A stretch of DNA of 9,068 bases from a bacterium. GTDB taxonomy: Bacteria; Patescibacteriota; Minisyncoccia; Minisyncoccales; JAGLPU01. The notes under the pieces were generated by a model. The model saw only the letters and a program-made list of their open reading frames with translations, made no database searches and was not told the origin of the DNA. The first letter of the stretch is position 1. Every line of letters starts with the position of its first letter. Location of the stretch: the NCBI GenBank assembly GCA_030594935.1, contig JAUVEE010000025.1:1-9068 (forward strand), read 5' to 3'. Below, piece after piece: positions 1 to 5,567 of the stretch. Both the position numbers and the translations under genes were made by a program.

Positions 1-44
1 AGGATGCTCATTTCTTTTTTGCGCAAAAAATGATAGAAAGATAA
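1..44 (+). CDS. 3' end of an unidentified upstream gene (partial)
   Basis: The frame beginning with the codon at 3-5 reads DAHFFFAQKMIER and stops at TAA 42-44, five bases before the lepA start. The residues look like an ordinary protein C-terminus, and the spacing fits the tight packing of the other genes here. Only 13 complete codons are visible, so neither family nor function can be given. Another frame is also closed by a TGA at 31-33 and cannot be excluded. The stretch includes a perfect 16-bp palindrome at 15-30 (six T, GCGC, six A), and an AGAAAG that lies 9 bases upstream of the lepA ATG. Confidence 0.35.
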   Translation, partial: DAHFFFAQKMIER

Positions 45-49
45 CACTT

Positions 50-1819
50 ATGGAGATTAGAAATTTTAGCATTATCAGTCATATTGACCACGGCAAATCA
101 ACTTTAGCTGACCGGTTTTTGGAATTGACCAGCGCGATTGACCAGCGGAAGATGCAGCCCCAGTATTTGGATATGATGGATTTGGAAAGAGAGAAAGGGA
201 TAACCATAAAAATGCAGCCGGTGCGGCTGAATTATGTTTTAGATGGGAAGCCATATATCCTGAATTTAATAGACACTCCCGGCCATGTGGACTTTGGCTA
301 TGAAGTTTCTCGGGCCTTGGCCGCGGTAGAAGGAGCCGTTTTATTGGTTGACGCCACTCAGGGAATACAGGCGCAGACCTTAGCTAATTTGGAATTGGCC
401 AGGAAGCAGAAATTGGTGATTATTCCGGTGGTGAATAAGATTGATTTGAGCCATGCCCGAATAGAAGAGGCTGTGAAAGAGCTGGCTGATGTCTTGGGCG
501 TAGAGGAAAGAGAGGTGATAAAAATATCAGCCAAGAATAATGTTAATATTGAGGAAGTTCTTCAGGCGGTCATAGATAAAATTCCGGCGCCGGCTGACAA
601 TTTAGACAAGCCGTTTCGGGCCTTGATATTTGACTCCAAATACGATTCCTATAAAGGAGTGACCGCTTTTGTTAGGGTGGCTGACGGCAGAATTAAAACA
701 GGAGAAAAGATTTATTTAATGGCGGAAAACACAGAAGGGGAGGTAAAAGAAGCGGGATTTTTTGTTCCCGAGCTTTTGCCTTGCTCGGAACTGAAGTGCG
801 GAGAGATCGGCTATATCGCCACTGGGATAAAACAGCCGGACAAAGTAAAGATAGGAGATACTATCACTGATTCGGGAAAAGAAGCTCTGCCGGGATACGA
901 GGAGGCAAAACCAATGGTTTTTCTGAGCATTTATCCGGAAAATACCGACGACCACAAAAATTTGAAAGAAGCTCTGGAAAAAATAAAGCTTACTGACGCC
1001 GCCTTTGATTTCAAGCCGGAAATGAAAACAGGGCTCGGTCGGGGATTTCAGTGCGGATTTTTAGGCTTGCTGCATGCCGAAATTTTAACCGAAAGGATAA
1101 GAAGAGAATTTGATTTAGACTTGGTTCTATCCACTCCTTCAATTATCTATAAGGTGGTTACCAGCGACGACAAAGAAACTTTAGTTTACACTCCCCAGGA
1201 GTTTCCCGACCCTTCAGCCATTAAAAGTAGTCGGGAGCTTTGGGTTAATCTTCAGATACTGACTCCGCAAGAATATTTAAGCCAGATACTTGAACTGTCA
1301 AAGCTTATCTCCGCTCAATATCTGAATACCGAATGGGTGGGTGGAAAAGCTAAATTAATATTGGAAGCTCCTTTAAGAGAAATAATAGACCGGAATTTTT
1401 ATGACAAGCTGAAAAGCGTTTCCCAAGGCTTTGCTTCCATGAACTATGATATTCTGGACTGGAGGAAGGTTGAGCTGGTGAAATTGGATATCTTGATTTT
1501 AGGCAAGCAAGAAGAGTCTTTTGCCCGCATTATTCCCAAAGAAAACGCCCTGTCAGAGGGCAGGGCCATGGTTAAAAAATTGAAAAAGTTGATTCCCGAC
1601 CAATTATTTGCGGTTCCGGTGCAGGCGGCGATAGGAGGGAAAATAATTGCCAGAGAAACAATCAGCGCCAAAAGAAAAGATGTTACCGGCGCTTTGTATG
1701 GCGGAGATGTTACCAGGAAGAACAAGCTGCTGGAGAAGCAAAGAAAAGGCAAGGCCGAGCTTAAAGCAAAAGGAAAAATCAGAATTCCTTCTGATGTTTA
1801 TTTGAAAATTTTAAGTTAA
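50..1819 (+). CDS. lepA: Elongation factor 4 (LepA), ribosome back-translocating GTPase
   Basis: Complete 589-residue LepA/EF4 (E. coli is about 599). This translational GTPase binds the ribosome and promotes back-translocation or remodelling of stalled or assembling ribosomes. All G motifs are visible: G1 SHIDHGKST (10-18), G2 around T52 in EKGITIK, G3 DTPGH (75-79), G4 NKID (129-132) and G5 SAK (160-162). Domain 2 follows, then an EF-G-like domain with GRGFQCGFLGLLHAEILTER near residue 330-350. The LepA-specific C-terminal domain ends in the typical GGDVTRKNKLLEKQ followed by a basic tail and IRIPSDVYLKIL. The start begins directly with the conserved MEIRNFSIISHIDHGKS, so ATG 50 is secure. 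The MQPVRL after G2 and LHAE instead of the common LHME are variants I associate with Patescibacteria. AGAAAG at 36-41 is a possible weak ribosome binding site. No terminator is visible downstream. Confidence 0.97.
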   Translation: MEIRNFSIISHIDHGKSTLADRFLELTSAIDQRKMQPQYLDMMDLEREKGITIKMQPVRLNYVLDGKPYILNLIDTPGHVDFGYEVSRALAAVEGAVLLVDATQGIQAQTLANLELARKQKLVIIPVVNKIDLSHARIEEAVKELADVLGVEEREVIKISAKNNVNIEEVLQAVIDKIPAPADNLDKPFRALIFDSKYDSYKGVTAFVRVADGRIKTGEKIYLMAENTEGEVKEAGFFVPELLPCSELKCGEIGYIATGIKQPDKVKIGDTITDSGKEALPGYEEAKPMVFLSIYPENTDDHKNLKEALEKIKLTDAAFDFKPEMKTGLGRGFQCGFLGLLHAEILTERIRREFDLDLVLSTPSIIYKVVTSDDKETLVYTPQEFPDPSAIKSSRELWVNLQILTPQEYLSQILELSKLISAQYLNTEWVGGKAKLILEAPLREIIDRNFYDKLKSVSQGFASMNYDILDWRKVELVKLDILILGKQEESFARIIPKENALSEGRAMVKKLKKLIPDQLFAVPVQAAIGGKIIARETISAKRKDVTGALYGGDVTRKNKLLEKQRKGKAELKAKGKIRIPSDVYLKILS

Positions 1820-1830
1820 TCTGTTATTTT

Positions 1831-1935
1831 CTAGATGAAGCCAATCATTAAAAAACCGATCATTCCTAAAATTACAAAAGATACTAAAATAGCCCAAACA
1901 ACTTTAAAAATAATTTTTTTCTTAATCTTTTTCAT
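1831..1935 (-). CDS. Possible 34-residue single-pass membrane protein
   Basis: On the minus strand an ATG (complement of 1933-1935) opens 34 codons ending in TAG (complement of 1831-1833). The product starts MKKIKKKIIFK, a strongly basic N-terminus. About 23 hydrophobic residues follow without a charge (VVWAILVSFVILGMIGFLMI, then GFI). That is the shape of a one-helix membrane peptide with its N-terminus in the cytoplasm, and it resembles the many tiny Lys-plus-helix proteins of reduced bacterial genomes. It fills nearly all of the 122-bp gap between lepA and the divIC-like gene and opposes both. No Shine-Dalgarno motif or convincing promoter was found. The plus strand also has a 37-codon ORF (1835-1948) in the same place, which looks less protein-like, so the call rests on composition alone. 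Confidence 0.4.
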   Translation of the reverse strand: MKKIKKKIIFKVVWAILVSFVILGMIGFLMIGFI

Positions 1936-1941
1936 TAGTAT

Positions 1942-2325
1942 ATGGTAACAGAATATAGGAAAAACGCAAAGTATTCCCTTCAGACAATTTTTTCTTTGTC
2001 TTTTATTGGCTTGTTGGCCCTGACTATATTAATATTTCTTCTTGTTTCCAATTCAAAATTGAGCCAGAGAAAAGAGAATCTTAATTCCCGCATTAATTCT
2101 CTAAATAGCGAAATTCAGGCCCTGGAAAAAGAAAATCAAGAATTAAAAGCGGGGATTTCCCAAATTTCCCAGGACAGTTATTTGGAAAAAAAGGCCCGGG
2201 AGCAGTTTAATCTCAAGAAGCCGGGAGAAGAAGTGGTGGCTTTTATCAAAGAAGAAGGAGACGAGGAAGAAAAAGAGGAAAAAGAGAATTTTTGGCAAAA
2301 GATTTTGAGAAAATTAAAGTTTTGA
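1942..2325 (+). CDS. FtsB/DivIC-like septum formation initiator protein
   Basis: A 127-residue bitopic membrane protein of the FtsB/DivIC (septum formation initiator) family. These proteins sit in the divisome with FtsL/FtsQ partners and help activate septal wall synthesis. Visible parts: a short basic cytoplasmic N-terminus (1-12), one transmembrane helix (about 15-36, FSLSFIGLLALTILIFLLV), a heptad-rich coiled coil (about 37-75, with LNSRINSLNSEIQALEKENQEL), and the family's conserved segment YLEKKAREQFNLKKPGEEVV (80-99). A very acidic run (EEGDEEEKEEKE) and a basic C-terminus follow. ATG 1942 has no Shine-Dalgarno motif, but it places the helix normally. The TGA stop (2323-2325) lies 1 bp from tRNA-Gly, and the last codons overlap a promoter-like sequence. 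FtsB and DivIC cannot be told apart here; FtsL is less likely given the conserved segment. Confidence 0.85.
   Translation: MVTEYRKNAKYSLQTIFSLSFIGLLALTILIFLLVSNSKLSQRKENLNSRINSLNSEIQALEKENQELKAGISQISQDSYLEKKAREQFNLKKPGEEVVAFIKEEGDEEEKEEKENFWQKILRKLKF
2292..2320 (+). promoter_or_regulatory. Candidate promoter for the tRNA pair, inside the divIC-like gene
   Basis: TTGGCA (2292-2297, 5 of 6 to the -35 consensus), a 17-bp spacer, and TAAAGT (2315-2320, 4 of 6, with the three most conserved -10 positions T1, A2 and T6 all matching). A start 7 bases after the -10 box would fall at 2327, which is exactly nucleotide 1 of tRNA-Gly. The sequence is read directly; its activity is inference. Chance matches are frequent in AT-rich coding DNA. 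Confidence 0.4.
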
Positions 2326-2326
2326 T

Positions 2327-2398
2327 GCGAGTGTCGTATAATGGTCATTATATAACCTTCCCAAGGTTGAGACGAGGGTTCGATTCCCTTCACTCGCT
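2327..2398 (+). tRNA. tRNA-Gly, anticodon CCC (reads GGG)
   Basis: A full cloverleaf can be folded by hand. The acceptor stem GCGAGTG (2327-2333) pairs perfectly with CACTCGC (2391-2397), and the discriminator is T2398. The anticodon stem TAACC/GGTTG (2353-2357/2365-2369) encloses the loop TTCCCAA, giving CCC at 2360-2362. The T arm is GAGGG-TTCGATT-CCCTT (2374-2390). The D stem is weak (3 pairs). There is no encoded CCA, so it must be added by a nucleotidyltransferase. It begins 1 bp after the stop codon of the divIC-like gene and lies 7 bp before tRNA-Thr. Confidence 0.93.
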
Positions 2399-2405
2399 TG
2401 ATAAT

Positions 2406-2477
2406 GCCAGCATGGCTCAGGGGTAGAGCAACTCTTTCGTAAAGAGGAGGTCGGGAGTTCGAATCTCTCTGCTGGCT
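2406..2477 (+). tRNA. tRNA-Thr, anticodon CGT (reads ACG)
   Basis: The acceptor stem GCCAGCA (2406-2412) pairs perfectly with TGCTGGC (2470-2476), and the discriminator is T2477. The D stem is GCTC/GAGC (2415-2418/2426-2429). The anticodon loop TTCGTAA (2436-2442) gives CGT at 2438-2440, on a stem with four Watson-Crick pairs and an A-G mismatch at its outer end (2431/2447). The T arm is GGGAG-TTCGAAT-CTCTC (2453-2469). No CCA is encoded. The body closely follows the common bacterial tRNA-Thr pattern. It probably shares a primary transcript with tRNA-Gly, as only 7 bases separate them. Confidence 0.93.
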
Positions 2478-2483
2478 CAATGC

Positions 2484-2512
2484 TTGTAATTTTGGCGAAA
2501 ATATGCAATAAT
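2484..2512 (+). promoter_or_regulatory. Candidate promoter for the thioredoxin-ROK-glutaredoxin-gap operon
   Basis: TTGTAA (2484-2489, 4 of 6), a 17-bp spacer, and AATAAT (2507-2512, 5 of 6) lie in the only gap between tRNA-Thr and the next gene. The predicted start is near 2519, giving a leader of about 27 nt. An overlapping alternative is TTGGCG (2492-2497), 17 bp, TATTAA (2515-2520). No terminator separates the tRNAs from the operon, so read-through is also possible. Confidence 0.4.
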
Positions 2513-2545
2513 CCTATTAATAATTAATTAATCGTTAACAATATT

Positions 2546-3286
2546 ATGGAATTTTTGAAGAAAAACCTTTTCGCTATAATAATTATCATTGCCGGGGTTC
2601 TCGCGGTAACGGCAGTAAGCTGTCTTAACAGCACTTATTCGCTTCCTTCATCTGAAAACAATACTTCTCAAACCGCTGTTTTATCTGCCCAGGAAGTGGG
2701 AGAAAAAGCAATTGCCTATATTAATAAATATCTTTTGCAGGACGGCTCAACAGCTTCTTTGGTCAGCGCGGTGGAAGAAAATCAATTATATAAGCTGAAA
2801 GTTAAAATAATGAATAATGAATTTGATTTATACGCCAGTTTGGACGGAGGATTGTTGTTCCCGGAAGCGATTGAAATGAAAGAACGAGCCAAAGAAATTA
2901 TTACTATCGGCAATTTTACTGCCGGAGAGAATGAAGTTTGTCTAGAAAACGGCAAGCCGGTTGTTTATTTTTTCGGCTCTCCCAACTGTCCTCATTGCTC
3001 TTGGGAGCGGCCAATAATAGAGCAAGTGGCGGCTTTGTTCGGAGACGAGATAGCTTTTCACAATAATGAGGATGCAACCACAGACATGGATATATTTTCC
3101 CAATACAGTACTGGCGGAGTGCCGACAACTGTTCTGGGATGCAAATACTGGAGAGTCGGTTCCGGCCAAAGCAACGGCGAGGAAGGAGAGGCTAAAATTT
3201 TAACAGCTTTGATCTGCAAATTAACCAACAATCAGCCAGGAGATGTTTGCGGCAATGTTCAGGATTTAATCAGCCAAGTAGAGTAA
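2546..3286 (+). CDS. Exported thioredoxin-fold disulfide oxidoreductase (CPHC)
   Basis: A 246-residue protein with an N-terminal export or anchor segment: basic MEFLKK, then a hydrophobic run to about residue 25. TAVSC (22-26) fits a permissive lipobox, so it may be a lipoprotein with acylated Cys26; otherwise it is an uncleaved anchor. A low-complexity Ser/Asn/Thr linker (28-48) leads to a small alpha/beta domain (about 49-120) with FDLYASLDGGLLFPEAIEM. The thioredoxin fold (about 130-230) carries the redox motif CPHC (148-151) after VVYFFGSPN and the cis-proline P193 in GGVPTTV. CPHC is the DsbA-type motif, which usually favours oxidation. Cysteines 132, 199, 224 and 235 are additional and could form structural bonds. 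The likely role is making or shuffling disulfides in exported proteins; its reoxidation partner (a VKOR- or DsbB-like protein) is not in the window. First gene of a four-gene operon, 1 bp before the ROK kinase. No Shine-Dalgarno motif precedes ATG 2546. Confidence 0.8.
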   Translation: MEFLKKNLFAIIIIIAGVLAVTAVSCLNSTYSLPSSENNTSQTAVLSAQEVGEKAIAYINKYLLQDGSTASLVSAVEENQLYKLKVKIMNNEFDLYASLDGGLLFPEAIEMKERAKEIITIGNFTAGENEVCLENGKPVVYFFGSPNCPHCSWERPIIEQVAALFGDEIAFHNNEDATTDMDIFSQYSTGGVPTTVLGCKYWRVGSGQSNGEEGEAKILTALICKLTNNQPGDVCGNVQDLISQVE

Positions 3287-3287
3287 T

Positions 3288-4148
3288 ATGAAGTATTTTG
3301 TGGGAATTGATGTTGGCGCCACCAAAATTATTTTTCTTTTGCTGGCGAACAACAAAATTATCAAAAAGAAAAAGATTTCCACCCCCAGAACCAAAGCCGA
3401 TTTCTTGGCGGTTGTGAAAGAAAACCTAGGTAAAGAAGTTAGTGGCGTTGGTATCGGGGTCCCCGCCTTATTAAACCTGAAAAGAAAATTGGTTTTGAAT
3501 TCGCCGAATTTGCCTTATCTTAATAATTGTCCCTTAACACAGGTTGTTAAGGGATTTTTGCCTCAGAAAACCCCGGTTGCTATGGATAATGACGCTAATT
3601 GTTTTGCTTTGGCTGAAGCTTGTTTAGGGGCTGGTCAAAATGTCAAAGTTGTTTGCGGCATCACTTTGGGAAGCGGAATCGGAGCAGGGATAGTTTTAAA
3701 CCGCAAGATTTATCATGGAGCTCACGGCTCCGGCGGAGAAGTGGGCCATATGAGCATAAAGTTTGACGGTTATCAGTGCAGCTGCGGCAGTTTTGGCTGT
3801 TTTGAAGAGTATGCTTCGGAAAAGTTCTTCCAGAGAAGAAAAATCAGCTCAAGAGAATTGGAAGTTAAAGCTAGAGCAGGAAACAAAAAAGCCTTGCAGC
3901 TTTTCATTGATTACGGAAGATATTTGGGGATAGGACTGGCTAATATAGTCAATGTTCTAGACCCGGAAATTATTGTTCTGGGCGGCGGGACTTCCAAGAC
4001 TAGCAAATTCTTTATGAGGTCAGCCCAAAAGGAGTGTGCCAGGAGAGTTATTTCCCCTTTAGCGAAAAAGTATGTTAGAATAAAAAAAGCTAAACTCGGG
4101 GAATCTTCCGGAGCAGTCGGCGCCGCTTTATTATTAATTAATAAATAA
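3288..4148 (+). CDS. ROK-family sugar kinase (glucokinase-like)
   Basis: A complete 286-residue ROK-family kinase without the helix-turn-helix domain found in ROK repressors, so it is an enzyme rather than a regulator. It would phosphorylate a hexose at the expense of ATP in the cytosol; glucose, mannose, fructose or N-acetyl sugars are all possible. Visible motifs are the phosphate-1 loop GIDVGATK (6-13), MDNDANCFALAEA (99-111) with the likely catalytic base D102, the phosphate-2 region GITLGSGIGAG (124-134), and the sugar/zinc segment GEVGH (150-154). The zinc-binding cluster C164-x-C166-G-x-x-G-C171 with E173 follows, then the adenosine site EIIVLGGG (227-234). The length is slightly short for ROK glucokinases (about 300-320). 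It starts 1 bp after the upstream stop, implying translational coupling, and sits 7 bp before the glutaredoxin gene. Substrate specificity cannot be read from the motifs. Confidence 0.88.
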   Translation: MKYFVGIDVGATKIIFLLLANNKIIKKKKISTPRTKADFLAVVKENLGKEVSGVGIGVPALLNLKRKLVLNSPNLPYLNNCPLTQVVKGFLPQKTPVAMDNDANCFALAEACLGAGQNVKVVCGITLGSGIGAGIVLNRKIYHGAHGSGGEVGHMSIKFDGYQCSCGSFGCFEEYASEKFFQRRKISSRELEVKARAGNKKALQLFIDYGRYLGIGLANIVNVLDPEIIVLGGGTSKTSKFFMRSAQKECARRVISPLAKKYVRIKKAKLGESSGAVGAALLLINK

Positions 4149-4155
4149 AAAAATT

Positions 4156-4392
4156 ATGGAAGTAAAAGTATTTAGTACACCGGTTTGCCCATATTGCTAT
4201 ACCTTAAAAGAATTCTTAAAAGAGAATAATATAGAATTCAAAGATATTGATGTTTCTCAAGACGAGGAGGAGCAGAAAAGAATGGTGGAAAAATCAGGAC
4301 AAATGGCGGTTCCGGTAGTGGAAATTGATGGAGAAATGGTAATTGGCTTTGACCGGGAAAAGATTTGCAAACTATTAAATATTAAAGAATAA
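4156..4392 (+). CDS. Small glutaredoxin-like protein (CPYC)
   Basis: A 78-residue single-domain glutaredoxin/NrdH-type protein, the normal size for this group. The fold begins at once with VKVFSTPVCPYC. The redox pair is C11 and C14, the cis-proline is P53 in MAVPVVEIDG, and the C-terminal GFDREKI (64-70) matches the usual G-F/Y-D segment. C71 is an extra cysteine. There is no signal peptide, so it acts in the cytosol as a dithiol reductase, perhaps for GAPDH, ribonucleotide reductase or glutathione-like mixed disulfides. The family (YruB-like, NrdH-like or classical Grx) cannot be fixed by eye. It lies 7 bp after the ROK kinase and 4 bp before gap. Its leader is almost pure A and T, with no Shine-Dalgarno motif. 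Confidence 0.88.
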   Translation: MEVKVFSTPVCPYCYTLKEFLKENNIEFKDIDVSQDEEEQKRMVEKSGQMAVPVVEIDGEMVIGFDREKICKLLNIKE

Positions 4393-4396
4393 AAAC

Positions 4397-5407
4397 ATGA
4401 CTAAAATTGCAATTAATGGTTTTGGCCGTATTGGCCGCTTGGTGTTTAAGCAAATAATTGATCAAAAACTTGATTTGGAGGTAGTGGCGATTAACGACCT
4501 CACCGACCCTAAAACGCTGGCTCACCTGCTGAAATATGATTCTTTATACGGAATTTATGGAAAAAATATTGAGGTCGTAGAAGACAGTATTTCAGTTGAG
4601 GGCAATAAGATAAAAATATTTGCGGAAAAAGATCCGGTTGAGCTTCCTTGGAAGGAATTGGAAGTGGATGTTGTCTTGGAATGCACCGGATTTTTCCGGA
4701 CAATTGAAGGAGCAGCCAAACATATTTCCGCCGGAGCCAAAAAAGTGATAATTTCCGCTCCGGGCAAAGGAGACGGCATTCCTTCTTATCTGCTGGGGAT
4801 TAACGCAGGAGAACTTGATTTGGCTAAAACGGATATTATGGATATGGGTTCTTGCACTACTAATTGTCTGGCTCCAATAGCAAAAGTATTGGATGAGGAA
4901 TTCAAAATAGTGAAGGGATTTATGACCACTATTCACAGTTATACCAGCGATCAGCGGCTTTTAGACGCCCCGCACAAAGATTTGCGCCGGGCTCGAGCCG
5001 CGGCAACCAATATTATTCCCACCACCACCGGAGCAGCCAAAGCTATTGGCAAGGCTCTGCCCCAACTAAAGGGAAAGCTGGACGGAATTGCTTTGCGCGT
5101 TCCCACTGCCACTGTTTCTATAGTGGATCTTGTTTGTGAAGTGGAGAAAGAGACTAGCGTTGAAGAAGTGAATAACGCTTTTATTAAAGCTTCTCAAGAA
5201 AAATCTTTCCAAGGAATTTTCGCGGTCGAAGAAACTCCTTTGGTTTCTTCCGACTATATTGGCAATTCTTTTTCTTCTATTGTAGATGCTCCTTTAACAA
5301 TGGTTAAGGATAATTTAGTTAAAGTGGTTGCCTGGTATGACAATGAATGCGGCTATGCCACCCGTATGGCTGAATTGGCCGAACTGATAGGTAAGGAGCT
5401 TAAATGA
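4397..5407 (+). CDS. gap: Type I glyceraldehyde-3-phosphate dehydrogenase
   Basis: A complete 336-residue GAPDH. It catalyses the reversible oxidative phosphorylation of glyceraldehyde-3-phosphate to 1,3-bisphosphoglycerate. The Rossmann motif INGFGRIGR is at 6-14. D34 in AINDLTD points to NAD preference. The catalytic cysteine is C153 in the signature SCTTNCLAP (152-160), with H180 as the base in TTIHSYTSDQRLLD. The phosphate-binding segments RRARAAATNIIPTTTGAAKA (197-216) and GIALRVPT (230-237) and the C-terminal WYDNECGYATR (313-323) are all present. It is the last gene of the operon after a thiol oxidoreductase, a sugar kinase and a glutaredoxin. It ends with a tandem stop TGA-TAA, followed 21 bp later by an intrinsic terminator. 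The active-site thiol makes this enzyme a classical target of oxidation, so the adjacent glutaredoxin is suggestive. No phosphoglycerate kinase or triosephosphate isomerase gene is beside it. Confidence 0.97.
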   Translation: MTKIAINGFGRIGRLVFKQIIDQKLDLEVVAINDLTDPKTLAHLLKYDSLYGIYGKNIEVVEDSISVEGNKIKIFAEKDPVELPWKELEVDVVLECTGFFRTIEGAAKHISAGAKKVIISAPGKGDGIPSYLLGINAGELDLAKTDIMDMGSCTTNCLAPIAKVLDEEFKIVKGFMTTIHSYTSDQRLLDAPHKDLRRARAAATNIIPTTTGAAKAIGKALPQLKGKLDGIALRVPTATVSIVDLVCEVEKETSVEEVNNAFIKASQEKSFQGIFAVEETPLVSSDYIGNSFSSIVDAPLTMVKDNLVKVVAWYDNECGYATRMAELAELIGKELK

Positions 5408-5428
5408 TAATTTTAACAATCTAATTTT

Positions 5429-5466
5429 AACCCCGCTATTTCTGAATTGGCGGGGTTTTGTATTTT
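5429..5466 (+). terminator. Rho-independent terminator after gap
   Basis: CCCCGC (5431-5436) pairs perfectly with GCGGGG (5450-5455). A T-G pair extends the stem inward (5437/5449) and two A-T pairs extend it outward (5429-5430/5456-5457). The loop is about 11 nt, and a T-rich tail TTTTGTATTTT follows (5456-5466). It closes the operon that begins at 2546. Its tail overlaps the region where the -35 element of the acs promoter would lie. Confidence 0.9.
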
Positions 5467-5478
5467 AGAAATTTACGC

Positions 5479-5484
5479 TATAAT
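5479..5484 (+). promoter_or_regulatory. -10 box of the acs promoter (perfect TATAAT)
   Basis: TATAAT matches the -10 consensus exactly, 89 bp before the acs ATG and just after the gap terminator. The -35 element is poor: TTGTAT (5458-5463) sits at a 15-bp spacing, and nothing better occurs at 16-18 bp. There is no TGn extension. The predicted start is near 5491, giving a leader of about 77 nt. A weak -35 with a perfect -10 may mean dependence on an activator, or simply relaxed promoter requirements. Confidence 0.6.
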
Positions 5485-5504
5485 AAAGGCAATAGAATAA
5501 TTTT

Positions 5505-5563
5505 CCGGCTTCGTTATTTTTACGACTAGGTTCTAGTTATAAAAATCAAGGTTGCCGGCAGGA
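5505..5563 (+). promoter_or_regulatory. Structured acs leader with hairpin and ribosome binding site
   Basis: Within the predicted untranslated leader, ACTAG (5525-5529) and CTAGT (5533-5537) form a perfect inverted repeat with a 3-nt loop, extended by a G-T pair (5524/5538). It is flanked by CCGGC (5505-5509) and GCCGG (5554-5558), which could pair as an outer stem. AGGA (5560-5563) lies 4 bases before ATG 5568 and is the clearest Shine-Dalgarno-like motif in the window; the outer stem would end 1 base before it. Whether the DNA repeat is an operator, an RNA structure or chance cannot be decided from one sequence. No known riboswitch was recognised. Confidence 0.35.
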
Positions 5564-5567
5564 TTTA

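Noticed and set aside
15..30. Perfect 16-bp palindrome of six T, GCGC and six A
   Set aside because: As RNA it forms only A-U pairs closing a GCGC loop, too weak for a terminator. It lies in what is probably coding sequence for Phe-Phe-Phe-Ala-Gln-Lys, which explains it.
1835..1948. Plus-strand 37-codon ORF after lepA, starting MKPIIKKPII and ending with a hydrophobic IIFFLIFFISIW
   Set aside because: It is largely the complement of the minus-strand candidate, is rich in Pro/Lys/Thr at the start, overlaps the divIC-like start, and has no ribosome binding site. Only one of the two is likely, and the minus-strand one looks more like a protein.
2178..2508. Two minus-strand open frames across the tRNA pair, one with the phrase QQRDSNSRPPLYERVALPLSHAG-type residues
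   Set aside because: This wording is the well-known translation of the antisense of tRNA genes and appears as false proteins in many databases. The frames lie over two well-folded tRNAs.
4592..4936. Minus-strand open frame of 114 codons inside gap
   Set aside because: It is a shadow of the strongly conserved GAPDH coding sequence, with no family resemblance, no promoter and no ribosome binding site.
5405..5410. TGA followed by TAA after gap as a sign of TGA recoding to glycine
   Set aside because: The divIC-like gene also ends in TGA, and reading through it would enter tRNA-Gly. No gene here contains an internal TGA, so the standard bacterial code fits.
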